DNA from: Pseudomonadota bacterium
GTDB taxonomy: Bacteria; Desulfobacterota; Desulfobulbia; Desulfobulbales; Desulfobulbaceae
DNA: 5,179 nucleotides
Reading direction: 5' to 3'
Assembly (NCBI GenBank): GCA_009782165.1
Contig: WQUH01000119.1
Coordinates: 1-5,179 of the forward strand
Shown here in pieces: positions 1 through 5,179 of the stretch (positions are counted from its first letter, which is position 1; every line of letters starts with the position of its first letter). Below the pieces are notes generated by a model. The model had not been told where the DNA came from and searched no databases. It saw only the letters and a program-made list of their open reading frames with translations. Position numbers and translations under genes: made by a program.

Positions 1-265
1 TCTCCGCCGCGGCCCGCCACGGCATGCCGCCCGTGCCCGCCGTTGCCGTCAGCTCGGTGGACTCGCCCTGGGGATCGGTCAGGGACATCCCGGCGATGGG
101 TCCGGCCGTGGACACCGCCATGATCCTGATGGGGGCGTTCGCCCTGATCACCTGGGGGGCGACCCAGATCCGGATTGTCTCTCCCTGGACACAGTCGGCG
201 GCACGGCAGTCCCGGCCAAACATGCCGCAGACAATGACCGCTGCCAGGCACATGCATTTTTTCAC
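1..265 (-). CDS. Exported protein, probable M23-family peptidoglycan peptidase, N-terminal part only
   Basis: An open frame on the minus strand starts at a GTG (265-263) and runs without a stop to the window edge, giving 88 residues. A GGAGAA ribosome binding site (277-272) lies 8 bases upstream of the GTG, supporting it over the in-frame ATG four codons later. The protein begins with an export signal: MKK, a hydrophobic stretch (about residues 7-17), then CRA-AD, a plausible signal peptidase I site near residue 22. The mature part (IRIWVAPQVIRANAPIRIMA, then STAGPIAGMSLTDPQGE) resembles the beta-sandwich domain that precedes the LytM/M23 zinc-peptidase domain in periplasmic proteins of Desulfovibrio-like bacteria. 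The catalytic domain would lie outside the window, so the M23 call is inference from this N-terminal domain and from the neighbouring wall hydrolase. That it is a real exported protein is much more certain. Several cysteines (residues 4, 6, 13, 20, 25) cluster around the signal, but no lipobox is evident. Confidence 0.68.
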   Translation of the reverse strand, partial: MKKCMCLAAVIVCGMFGRDCRAADCVQGETIRIWVAPQVIRANAPIRIMAVSTAGPIAGMSLTDPQGESTELTATAGTGGMPWRAAAE

Positions 266-340
266 GACGCATTCTCCGCAAAAATGGTTACGTTTCCATC
301 CCGATCTTTCCGTTGACCCCGCACCCGAGACGAGACCGCC
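266..340. promoter_or_regulatory. Divergent control region between two envelope-hydrolase genes
   Basis: These 75 bases separate the start codons of two divergent genes and must hold signals for both unless transcription begins farther out. The stretch is more A/T-rich than its surroundings (around 278-302 and 304-314), as promoter DNA often is. I could not find a convincing -35/-10 pair on either strand. The TTGACC at 312-317 lies too close to the plus-strand start to serve it. Only the minus-strand ribosome binding site at 277-272 is clear. The role is inferred from geometry. Confidence 0.4.
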
Positions 341-1768
341 ATGAGCCGATGGTCAAGCGCCTGCATCACTGTCGTCCTCACCGTAGCGATTACGGCCGGG
401 GGGCTGTTGCTGGGCAACAGATACCTGTGCCGCCAGGCGGATCAACCGGCTGTTTTCGAGCAAGGCGCGTGCCTGGACACGGATGGTACGACGACCATCG
501 AAGATTTGCGCGTAATTCCCCAGGATGTCAAGCCCTTTGCCAAGATGTTCGTCCGAACGATGGATCTCGACCAGCGCCAGCGGCTCGCCCTGCAGTTTGA
601 CCAACGGTATTTTGCCCCCTGGAACGCGGCCGAACCGCTGTTTGCTGTCCGCGCGGTGGCCGAGGGGGCTCGGCAACTGGCGGACCGGACGTGGTACGGC
701 GAAAACAGGCTGCGGGTCGAGCCGGCCCGCGTGCAGGCCCTCATGGCCCTTGCCGACTGGGCGCATCTGCCTTCGGCCGACCAGGCGGGGATCGTGGTCA
801 AGCCCGCCTTTGTCCGGGTGCTGCCCACCGACAGGCCGTGGTACGAAGCGCCCGACGACGCGCCCTTCGATCATCTCCAGTTCGCCGAGATCAAGCCCAA
901 CGAGCCGGTCCATATCCTGCATGCAAGCAAAGACGGCGCCTGGCTGTACATCGAAACATCGTACGCCAACGGCTGGGTCGATCCCGACGCCATCCGCCCG
1001 GCCGATGCGGCCATGCGCCAGCGGATGCGCGATGCGGAGCGGATTGTCGTGGTCAGGGATTTTGCCGAGGTGCGGACCGAAACCAACAGAATGCTGCCCC
1101 AACCGAAGGTCGGCACGCTCTATCCGCTCGTGCGGGAAGAGCGCGACCACTGGCTGGTCGAGGCGGCGGTGGCCGAGGGCGGGCAGCGCGCTGTTTTCGT
1201 CACGGCCCGCATCGCCAAAAACGACGCCCGCCGGCATCCGCTGCCGCTCGATGCCGAGGGCGCAAGCCGCATCGGCAACGAACTCCTCAAAACCCCGTAC
1301 GGCTGGGGAGAGCTGTACCGCAACCGCGACTGCTCGGCCACCACCAGGGATTTTTTCATCCCCTTCGGCATCTGGCTGCCGCGCAATTCGGCCAAACAGT
1401 TTGCCTCGGGCCCATCCGTGTCCCTGGCGGGCCTGGCCGCCGCGGACAAGGAGCAGCGCATCCGCGAGCAGGGGATCGCCTTTCGGACCCTGCTCCATCT
1501 CCGGGGCCACATCATGCTCTACGTCGGCCTGCGCGACCATAAACCGGTGGTCCTGCATACCGCCTGGGCGCTCCGGTATCGGCCCGAGAACGCCGCTGAA
1601 AAAAAAGCCATCATCGGCAGGACGATTCTGAGCACCCTGGAGGCCGGGAAGGAGTTGCCGCTTTCGCAGGGAACCCTGCTCGACCGGATCGACGGGATGC
1701 TGCTGCTGCCGGTGGAGGATTGGCAGCCGGGCGAACCCGCGCCGGACCCGCCGGCGGACACCTTGTAA
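341..1768 (+). CDS. SH3-domain NlpC/P60 (C40) cell-wall endopeptidase, membrane-anchored or exported
   Basis: This 475-residue protein is predicted to cleave peptidoglycan stem peptides in the periplasm, as a gamma-D-glutamyl-diamino acid endopeptidase of the NlpC/P60 family. An uncleaved signal or membrane anchor covers about residues 8-26. Next comes an N-terminal stabilising domain (about 50-145, with the RYFAPW motif at 89-94). Two bacterial SH3 domains follow: about 150-222, containing RVLPTDRPWYEAP and GWVDP, and about 230-295. The papain-like catalytic domain spans about 305-460. Its probable nucleophile is Cys331 in the RDCSATTRDFF motif, preceded by YGWGE (320-324). His390 in RGHIMLYVG is the catalytic histidine and His406 the likely third polar residue, so the enzyme looks intact. 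This domain order is known from Desulfovibrio-type proteins. The ATG is preceded only by a weak GAGACGAG element, but the signal sequence begins right after it. It is divergent from the exported protein at 1-265. Arginine codons are mixed (CGG, CGC, CGA, AGG, AGA). The exact substrate is inferred. Confidence 0.9.
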   Translation: MSRWSSACITVVLTVAITAGGLLLGNRYLCRQADQPAVFEQGACLDTDGTTTIEDLRVIPQDVKPFAKMFVRTMDLDQRQRLALQFDQRYFAPWNAAEPLFAVRAVAEGARQLADRTWYGENRLRVEPARVQALMALADWAHLPSADQAGIVVKPAFVRVLPTDRPWYEAPDDAPFDHLQFAEIKPNEPVHILHASKDGAWLYIETSYANGWVDPDAIRPADAAMRQRMRDAERIVVVRDFAEVRTETNRMLPQPKVGTLYPLVREERDHWLVEAAVAEGGQRAVFVTARIAKNDARRHPLPLDAEGASRIGNELLKTPYGWGELYRNRDCSATTRDFFIPFGIWLPRNSAKQFASGPSVSLAGLAAADKEQRIREQGIAFRTLLHLRGHIMLYVGLRDHKPVVLHTAWALRYRPENAAEKKAIIGRTILSTLEAGKELPLSQGTLLDRIDGMLLLPVEDWQPGEPAPDPPADTL

Positions 1769-1776
1769 CCACCACG

Positions 1777-1796
1777 GCCGCGGACAGAACCGCGGC
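1777..1796 (+). other. Short GC hairpin between the hydrolase and nifX-like genes
   Basis: The 7-base arm GCCGCGG (1777-1783) pairs perfectly with CCGCGGC (1790-1796) around the loop ACAGAA, starting 8 bases after the stop of the upstream gene. No T-run follows (GGAACAAACAAAC), so it is a poor intrinsic terminator. It may protect the 3' end of the upstream transcript or partly attenuate read-through. The core CCGCGG is self-complementary, so chance in GC-rich DNA is possible. Confidence 0.35.
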
Positions 1797-1832
1797 GGAA
1801 CAAACAAACGCAGACAGGAAGGAGAACGCAGG

Positions 1833-2219
1833 ATGAGAATCGCGGTACCCTATGAAGATGGACAGATATTTCAGCATTTCGGCCACAGCCAACGGTTCAG
1901 GGTCTACGACGTGGAGGCGGGCAAGGTCAAGACAACAGCGATCATCGACACGAAGGGCAGCGGGCACGGCGCCTTGGCGGGTCTGTTGCGCAACGCCCAT
2001 GTCGATGTCCTGATTTGCGGCGGGATCGGCGGCGGCGCGCAACAGGCCCTGGCCCAAGCGGGCATCCGGTTGTACGGCGGCGTGACCGGCGACGCGGATC
2101 AGGCGGTCGAGGATCTGTTGGCCAACAGATTGGCCTTCAACCCGGCGGCGGTCTGCGCCCATCACGGTGAAGGCCACCATGGAGGCAGTCATTCCTGCGG
2201 CGGCCATTCCTGCACATAA
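1833..2219 (+). CDS. NifX/NifB-type dinitrogenase iron-molybdenum cofactor domain protein with His/Cys-rich tail
   Basis: This 128-residue protein belongs to the Nitro_FeMo-Co family, small ribonuclease H-like folds that bind or carry metal clusters (NifX, NafY, the NifB C-terminus and many stand-alone homologues in anaerobes). Family hallmarks are visible: MRIAVPYEDG at the start, QHFGHSQRFRVYDV (14-27), GHGALAGLL (44-52), VDVLICGGIGGGAQQAL (57-73) and GIRLYGGVTGDADQAVEDLL (77-96). The domain ends near residue 103. It is followed by a tail (105-128) carrying Cys108, His110, His111, His115, His116, His120, Cys122, His125 and Cys127, a likely metal-binding segment. The start is well supported by AGGAAGGAGAA just upstream of the ATG. 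No nif genes accompany it here, so nitrogen fixation should not be assumed; a role in metal-cluster handling is the safer inference. It may be co-transcribed with the hydrolase 64 bases upstream, although a hairpin lies between them. Confidence 0.88.
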   Translation: MRIAVPYEDGQIFQHFGHSQRFRVYDVEAGKVKTTAIIDTKGSGHGALAGLLRNAHVDVLICGGIGGGAQQALAQAGIRLYGGVTGDADQAVEDLLANRLAFNPAAVCAHHGEGHHGGSHSCGGHSCT

Positions 2220-2238
2220 CATTCCATCCCGCTGTGAA

Positions 2239-2271
2239 CGGCGCGGGGGCAGGCTGTCTGCCGCCGCGCCG
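2239..2271 (+). terminator. Strong GC hairpin after the nifX-like gene, probable terminator
   Basis: Bases 2239-2252 pair with 2258-2271 as a 14-position stem with one internal G-G mismatch (2247/2263) and the loop GCTGT. It starts 19 bases after the stop codon, the usual place for a terminator. The downstream tract (CGTTCCG) is poor in T, so it may act with a protein factor or as a 3'-end stabiliser. The stem itself is clear; termination is inferred. Confidence 0.5.
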
Positions 2272-2289
2272 CGTTCCGCCCGCATAGCT

Positions 2290-2305
2290 CCGGCCGCCCG
2301 GCCGG
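2290..2305. repeat. Inverted repeat CCGGCC/GGCCGG
   Basis: Arms CCGGCC (2290-2295) and GGCCGG (2300-2305) flank the loop GCCC; T2289 and A2306 add one more pair, making a 7-bp stem. It is the second hairpin of the cluster after the nifX-like gene. Each arm is rich in self-complementary GGCC, so chance formation in GC-rich DNA is possible. Confidence 0.35.
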
Positions 2306-2326
2306 ATAAGCGGTTCCCTTTCCCCT

Positions 2327-2343
2327 GCCGGCTCGGGGCCGGC
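2327..2343. repeat. Inverted repeat GCCGGC/GCCGGC
   Basis: GCCGGC occurs at 2327-2332 and 2338-2343 with the 5-base spacer TCGGG. The hexamer is its own reverse complement, so the two copies form a 6-bp stem. The T/C-rich stretch CACTTTCCC follows, making this a possible backup terminator for the upstream gene. Confidence 0.35.
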
Positions 2344-2364
2344 CACTTTCCCACCATGCCCAGA

Positions 2365-2386
2365 GGGCGCGCACGACTTCGCGCCC
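2365..2386. repeat. Inverted repeat GGGCGCG/CGCGCCC
   Basis: GGGCGCG (2365-2371) pairs perfectly with CGCGCCC (2380-2386) around the 8-base loop CACGACTT. It is the fourth and last hairpin of the cluster. No T-run follows on the plus strand. Reading from the other side, it could also block antisense transcription coming from the acx region. Confidence 0.4.
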
Positions 2387-2501
2387 AAGCCCGTCCAACC
2401 CCGCACGAGACATATCACGTTCTTAGCGCACTCGGCCTGCTGAGTCGCCTGTCCGCCGGCAACCTGCCGCAGCGTTTCATATTCGGTCGGACGTACGAAT
2501 T

Positions 2502-2517
2502 TCAAACGGTTTGACCG
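2502..2517. promoter_or_regulatory. Candidate activator site upstream of the sigma-54 promoter
   Basis: TCAAA-CGG-TTTGA (2502-2514) is a perfect 5-base inverted repeat. It overlaps a second one, CGGT-TTG-ACCG (2507-2517). Both lie roughly 90-105 bases upstream of the -24 element at 2607, where bacterial enhancer-binding proteins commonly bind. Acetone carboxylase operons elsewhere are controlled by such an activator (AcxR). The site assignment is inferred from position and symmetry only. Confidence 0.3.
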
Positions 2518-2560
2518 GAAAATCACGACAGGCGCGAGCGGGATTCATCGCAACAAAAGG

Positions 2561-2572
2561 CTGGCGAGCCAG
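2561..2572. promoter_or_regulatory. Near-palindrome CTGGCGAGCCAG, possible operator
   Basis: CTGGC and GCCAG are perfect inverted 5-mers separated by GA, about 35 bases upstream of the -24 element. A further palindrome, TTGCGCAA (2586-2593), lies between it and the promoter. Either could bind a regulator or DNA-bending protein. No known consensus is matched. Confidence 0.25.
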
Positions 2573-2606
2573 TTCCAGCGCGGGTTTGCGCAATCCTTGC
2601 TCCTGT

Positions 2607-2621
2607 TGGCACGAACTTTGC
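2607..2621 (+). promoter_or_regulatory. Sigma-54 (RpoN) promoter for the acx operon
   Basis: TGGCACG (2607-2613), four spacer bases (AACT), then TTGC (2618-2621) matches the -24/-12 consensus TGGCACG-N4-TTGC exactly, with the invariant GG and GC ten bases apart. Transcription should begin about 12 bases after the GC, near 2632-2634, leaving a leader of roughly 65 bases before the acxA GTG. Acetone carboxylase operons are known to depend on sigma-54 and the activator AcxR, so the function fits. The activator gene is not in this window. Confidence 0.88.
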
Positions 2622-2698
2622 CTATATACACTACGCCGGCGCGTCGGCGGCCTGGTGGCTGCCGTATCCCCATAACGAACACCTGTAGGAGACATCTC

Positions 2699-4861
2699 GT
2701 GCAAACAGCTCAATCGAAGGTGCAGGTGCTCGGCATCGATGCCGGCGGCACCATGACCGATACCTTTTTTGTCCGCGGCGACGGACGCTTTGTGGTCGGC
2801 AAGGCGCAGAGCAACCCCGACGACGAATCCCTGGCCATCTACAACTCATCGCAGGACGCGCTCGCGCACTGGCAGCGCGACGTGGACGCCGTGTACCCCG
2901 AACTGGTGACCTGCGTCTACAGCGGCACCGCCATGATCAACCGCGTGTTGTCGCGCAAGGGGCTGGATGTCGGCCTGCTGTGCAACAAGGGGTTCGAGCA
3001 TGTGCATGGCATGGGCCGGGCGGTGCAGAGCTATCTGGGCTATGCGCTGGAAGAACGCATTCACTTGAACGCCCACCGCTACGACGAGCCGCTGGTGCCC
3101 TTGCACCGCGTTCGCGGCGTGACCGAGCGCACCGACGTGCAGGGTCAGGTGGTGATTCCGGTGCGCGAGGCCGAGGTGCGCGAGGCGGTGCGCCAACTGG
3201 TGCATGCGGGCGCGAAGGCAATCGTGATCTGCCTGTTGCAGTCGCACAAGAACGGCGCCAGCGAGCGCCAGGTGCGCGACATCGTCAAGGCTGAACTGGA
3301 AAAACTCGGGCAGGATCTGCCGGTGTTCGCCTCGGTCGATTACTATCCGGCGCGCAAGGAAAGCCACCGGATGAACACCACCATTCTCGAAGCATACGCG
3401 GCCGAGCCGTCGCGCCAGACGCTCAGAAAGGTCAGCGACCGCTTCAAGAAGCACGGCGGCAAGTTCGATCTGCGCGTCATGGCCACCCACGGCGGCACGG
3501 TCTCGTGGAAGGCGTCGGAACTGGCGCGCACCATCGTCTCCGGCCCGATCGGCGGCGTGATCGGCTCCAAGATGCTGGGCGAGGCCCTGGGCTACGACAA
3601 CATCGCGTGCAGCGACATCGGCGGCACCTCGTTCGACATGGCGCTGATCACCAAGGGCAACTTCGCCATCGCCGCCGACCCCGACATGGCGCGGCTGGTG
3701 CTGTCGCTGCCGCTGGTGACGATGGACTCGGTCGGCGCCGGCGCGGGCAGCTTCGTGCGCATCGACCCGTACAGCAACGCCATCAAGCTCGGCCCCGATT
3801 CCGCCGGCTACCGCGTCGGCACCTGCTGGCCCGAAAGCGGGCTGGACACGGTGACGGTCTCCGACTGTCATGTGGTGCTCGGCTACCTCAACCCGGACAA
3901 CTTCCTCGGCGGCGCCATCAAGCTCGATGTCGAGCGCGCCCGCCAGCACCTCAAGGCGCAGATCGCCGACCCGATGGGCCTTTCCGTCGAAGACGCCGCC
4001 GCCGGCGTGATCGAACTGCTCGACCTGCACCTGCGTGAATACCTGCGCTCCAACGTCGCGGCCAAGGGCTACAGTCCGACCGACTTCGTCTGCTTCTCCT
4101 ACGGCGGCGCCGGGCCGGTACACACCTACGGGTATACGCAGGGCCTGGGTTTCAAGGACGTGGTGGTTCCCGCCTGGGCCGCGGGCTTCTCGGCCTTCGG
4201 CTGCGCCTGCGCCGATTTCGAGTACCGCTACGACAAGTCGGTCGATCTGGCCGTGCCGCAACACGGTTCGTCCGAAGACAAACGCAAGGCGGCGCGCGCC
4301 ATCCAGCAGGCCTGGGAAGAACTGACGGGCAAGGTGATCGAGGAGTTCAGGATCAACGGCTTCGAAGCCAAGGACGTGTTGCTGCGTCCCGGCTTTCGTA
4401 TGCAGTACATGGGCCAGTTGAACGACCTGGAAATCATCTCGCCGATCCATCATGCCGCCAGCGAGGGCGACTGGGATGCCATAACCGAAGCCTTCGAGGC
4501 CACCTATGCCCGCGTCTACGCCAGCGCCGCGCGTTCGCCCGAGTTGGGATTTTCGGTCACCGGCGTCATCATGCGCGGCACCGTGGTCACGCAAAAACCC
4601 GCGCTGCCCGAAGACCCGGATGCCGGCCCCACGCCGCCGGCCGAGGCGCGTCTGGGCACGCGGCAGTTCTATCGCCACAAGCAATGGCTGGAAGCCGTGA
4701 TCTGGCAGATGGAGGCGCTCAAACCGGGCAACGAGATCGTGGGCCCGGCCATCATCGAATCCGACGCCACCACCTTCGTCGTGCCTGACGGTTTCGCCAC
4801 CACGCTGGACAAGCACCGCCTGTTCCACCTGCGCGAAACGCGCAAGACGACCACCCAATGA
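2699..4861 (+). CDS. acxA: Acetone carboxylase, beta subunit (hydantoinase A/oxoprolinase-type ATPase)
   Basis: AcxA is the nucleotide-binding subunit of cytoplasmic acetone carboxylase (alpha2-beta2-gamma2), which converts acetone and bicarbonate to acetoacetate while hydrolysing ATP to AMP and phosphate. The 720-residue product is close to the usual length and matches remembered Xanthobacter AcxA segments almost word for word: LGIDAGGTMTDTFFV (11-25), GRAVQSYLGYALEERIHLN (106-124), YYPARKESHRMNTTILE (215-231), VMATHGGTVSW (260-270) and ARTIVSGPIGGVIGSK (276-291). Actin/hexokinase-type phosphate-binding loops are GIDAGGTMTD (12-21) and SDIGGTSFD (305-313), with SYGGAGPVH at 467-475. I chose GTG 2699 because AGGAGA (2687-2692) sits 6 bases before it, similarity begins a few residues later, and the sigma-54 promoter overlaps the region after the earlier ATG at 2597. 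acxB follows 17 bases downstream. Arginine is almost always CGC here, unlike the left-hand genes. A hydantoinase or acetophenone carboxylase subunit is much less likely given the motif identity. Confidence 0.95.
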   Translation: MQTAQSKVQVLGIDAGGTMTDTFFVRGDGRFVVGKAQSNPDDESLAIYNSSQDALAHWQRDVDAVYPELVTCVYSGTAMINRVLSRKGLDVGLLCNKGFEHVHGMGRAVQSYLGYALEERIHLNAHRYDEPLVPLHRVRGVTERTDVQGQVVIPVREAEVREAVRQLVHAGAKAIVICLLQSHKNGASERQVRDIVKAELEKLGQDLPVFASVDYYPARKESHRMNTTILEAYAAEPSRQTLRKVSDRFKKHGGKFDLRVMATHGGTVSWKASELARTIVSGPIGGVIGSKMLGEALGYDNIACSDIGGTSFDMALITKGNFAIAADPDMARLVLSLPLVTMDSVGAGAGSFVRIDPYSNAIKLGPDSAGYRVGTCWPESGLDTVTVSDCHVVLGYLNPDNFLGGAIKLDVERARQHLKAQIADPMGLSVEDAAAGVIELLDLHLREYLRSNVAAKGYSPTDFVCFSYGGAGPVHTYGYTQGLGFKDVVVPAWAAGFSAFGCACADFEYRYDKSVDLAVPQHGSSEDKRKAARAIQQAWEELTGKVIEEFRINGFEAKDVLLRPGFRMQYMGQLNDLEIISPIHHAASEGDWDAITEAFEATYARVYASAARSPELGFSVTGVIMRGTVVTQKPALPEDPDAGPTPPAEARLGTRQFYRHKQWLEAVIWQMEALKPGNEIVGPAIIESDATTFVVPDGFATTLDKHRLFHLRETRKTTTQ

Positions 4862-4878
4862 GTCCCAGGAGACAGACC

Positions 4879-5179
4879 ATGAACGCATTTCTGAAAAATC
4901 AGGAAACCCCCTTTGCCGATCTGCTGGGCAACGGTCAGACCTTGCAGGAGTTTCGCCACAACGTCCTGGCCCGCACGGCCAACACCGGCTATTACAACGG
5001 CCTGAGCAAGCTGCAACTGCGCGAAGCCGACCCGATCCGCTACGAGAAACTGTTCTCCAAGCTGCGCGGCGGTCTGGTGCATGCCCGCGAGACAGCCAAA
5101 AAAATCGCCGCCAGCCCCATCGTCGAGCAGGAAGGCGAGCTGTGCTTCACCCTCTACAACCCGGCGGGCGACTGCGTGC
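4879..5179 (+). CDS. acxB: Acetone carboxylase, alpha subunit, N-terminal part only
   Basis: The first 100 residues of the hydantoinase B-type alpha subunit are present and run off the window edge; the family is normally well over 700 residues. In acetone carboxylase this subunit carries the manganese site where the activated substrates combine to form acetoacetate. The diagnostic stretch is at residues 46-98: LQLREADPIRYEKLFSKLRG, then ARETAKKIAASPIVEQEGEL and CFTLYNPAGD, which closely matches remembered AcxB from Xanthobacter. The first 25 residues are variable in the family. The ATG is preceded by AGGAGA (4867-4872) with a 6-base spacer, the same arrangement as before acxA, so the two subunits are probably translated at matched levels. 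It lies 17 bases after the acxA stop and shares the sigma-54 promoter. The manganese ligands and the gamma-subunit gene (acxC) are expected beyond the window. Confidence 0.93.
   Translation, partial: MNAFLKNQETPFADLLGNGQTLQEFRHNVLARTANTGYYNGLSKLQLREADPIRYEKLFSKLRGGLVHARETAKKIAASPIVEQEGELCFTLYNPAGDCV

Larger units (their letters stand above)
2220..2698. other. Gene-free interval before acxA
   Basis: I find no credible gene in these 479 bases. Open frames on either strand here are arginine/proline-rich without family resemblance, and one on the plus strand is only an alternate reading of the nifX-like 3' end. The left part (2239-2386) is a run of GC-rich hairpins. The middle part (about 2400-2600) is more mixed in composition and has short inverted repeats suited to regulator binding. 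The right end holds the sigma-54 promoter and the acxA leader. The base composition changes around 2400, so the junction between old neighbourhood and acx operon may lie near there. Confidence 0.7.

Noticed and set aside
24..344. Plus-strand 106-codon open frame at the left end
   Set aside because: It is antisense to the signal-peptide-bearing minus-strand gene, which has a ribosome binding site and a sensible exported product.
353..1807. 484-codon open frame antisense to the NlpC/P60 gene
   Set aside because: It is a low-complexity Arg/Gly/Pro translation with no family resemblance; the plus-strand protein has clear domains and catalytic residues.
1833..2219. Evidence for nitrogen fixation from the NifX-like domain
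   Set aside because: The domain is widespread in non-diazotrophic anaerobes, and no nif structural or assembly gene is present.
2137..2526. Minus-strand open frames in the gap before acxA (possible divergent regulator)
   Set aside because: Translations are Arg/Gly/Pro-rich with no helix-turn-helix or AAA+ motifs, overlap the nifX-like gene and have no convincing ribosome binding site. AcxR is not here.
2597..2698. N-terminal extension of acxA from an ATG at 2597
   Set aside because: The sigma-54 promoter lies inside this stretch, the translation is Arg/Pro-rich and unlike AcxA, no ribosome binding site precedes the ATG, and GTG 2699 has an excellent one.
2846..4888. 680-codon open frame antisense to acxA
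   Set aside because: Long antisense frames are common opposite GC-rich genes. The translation lacks recognisable domains and the plus strand encodes an unmistakable AcxA.
1..5179. CRISPR array, tRNA, rRNA, transposase or phage genes
   Set aside because: No regularly spaced direct repeats, cloverleaf-like segments or recombinase motifs were found by eye on either strand.

Overview
This GC-rich window looks like the chromosome of a Gram-negative proteobacterium. The left half resembles sulfate-reducing Desulfovibrio-type genomes: it has a four-part SH3/NlpC-P60 cell-wall hydrolase and a free-standing NifX/NifB-like protein with a His/Cys tail. The right half carries the start of an acetone carboxylase operon that resembles those of Alpha- and Betaproteobacteria. 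The taxonomic assignment is inference from family memory, not from a search.

Layout: positions 1-265 (minus strand) hold the start of an exported protein, probably an M23-type peptidoglycan peptidase, cut by the window edge. It is divergent from 341-1768 (plus), a membrane-anchored NlpC/P60 endopeptidase, so two envelope hydrolases may share one 75-base control region. A NifX-like protein follows at 1833-2219 (plus) behind a strong ribosome binding site, and a stable GC-rich hairpin lies 19 bases after its stop. Positions 2220-2698 contain no convincing gene. They hold a cluster of hairpins, several short inverted repeats and an exact match to the sigma-54 promoter consensus at 2607-2621.

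That promoter drives acxA (2699-4861, acetone carboxylase beta subunit, GTG start) and acxB (from 4879, alpha subunit, cut by the window edge). Together with the gamma subunit, expected just outside the window, they would carboxylate acetone to acetoacetate at the expense of ATP. The sigma-54 element shows that the upstream in-frame ATG at 2597 cannot be the acxA start. Arginine codon use differs sharply between the left-hand hydrolase and acxA, which suggests that the acx operon was acquired. I see no RNA genes, CRISPR array or insertion sequence. The genes belong to known families; the most informative new observation is the regulatory region before acxA.
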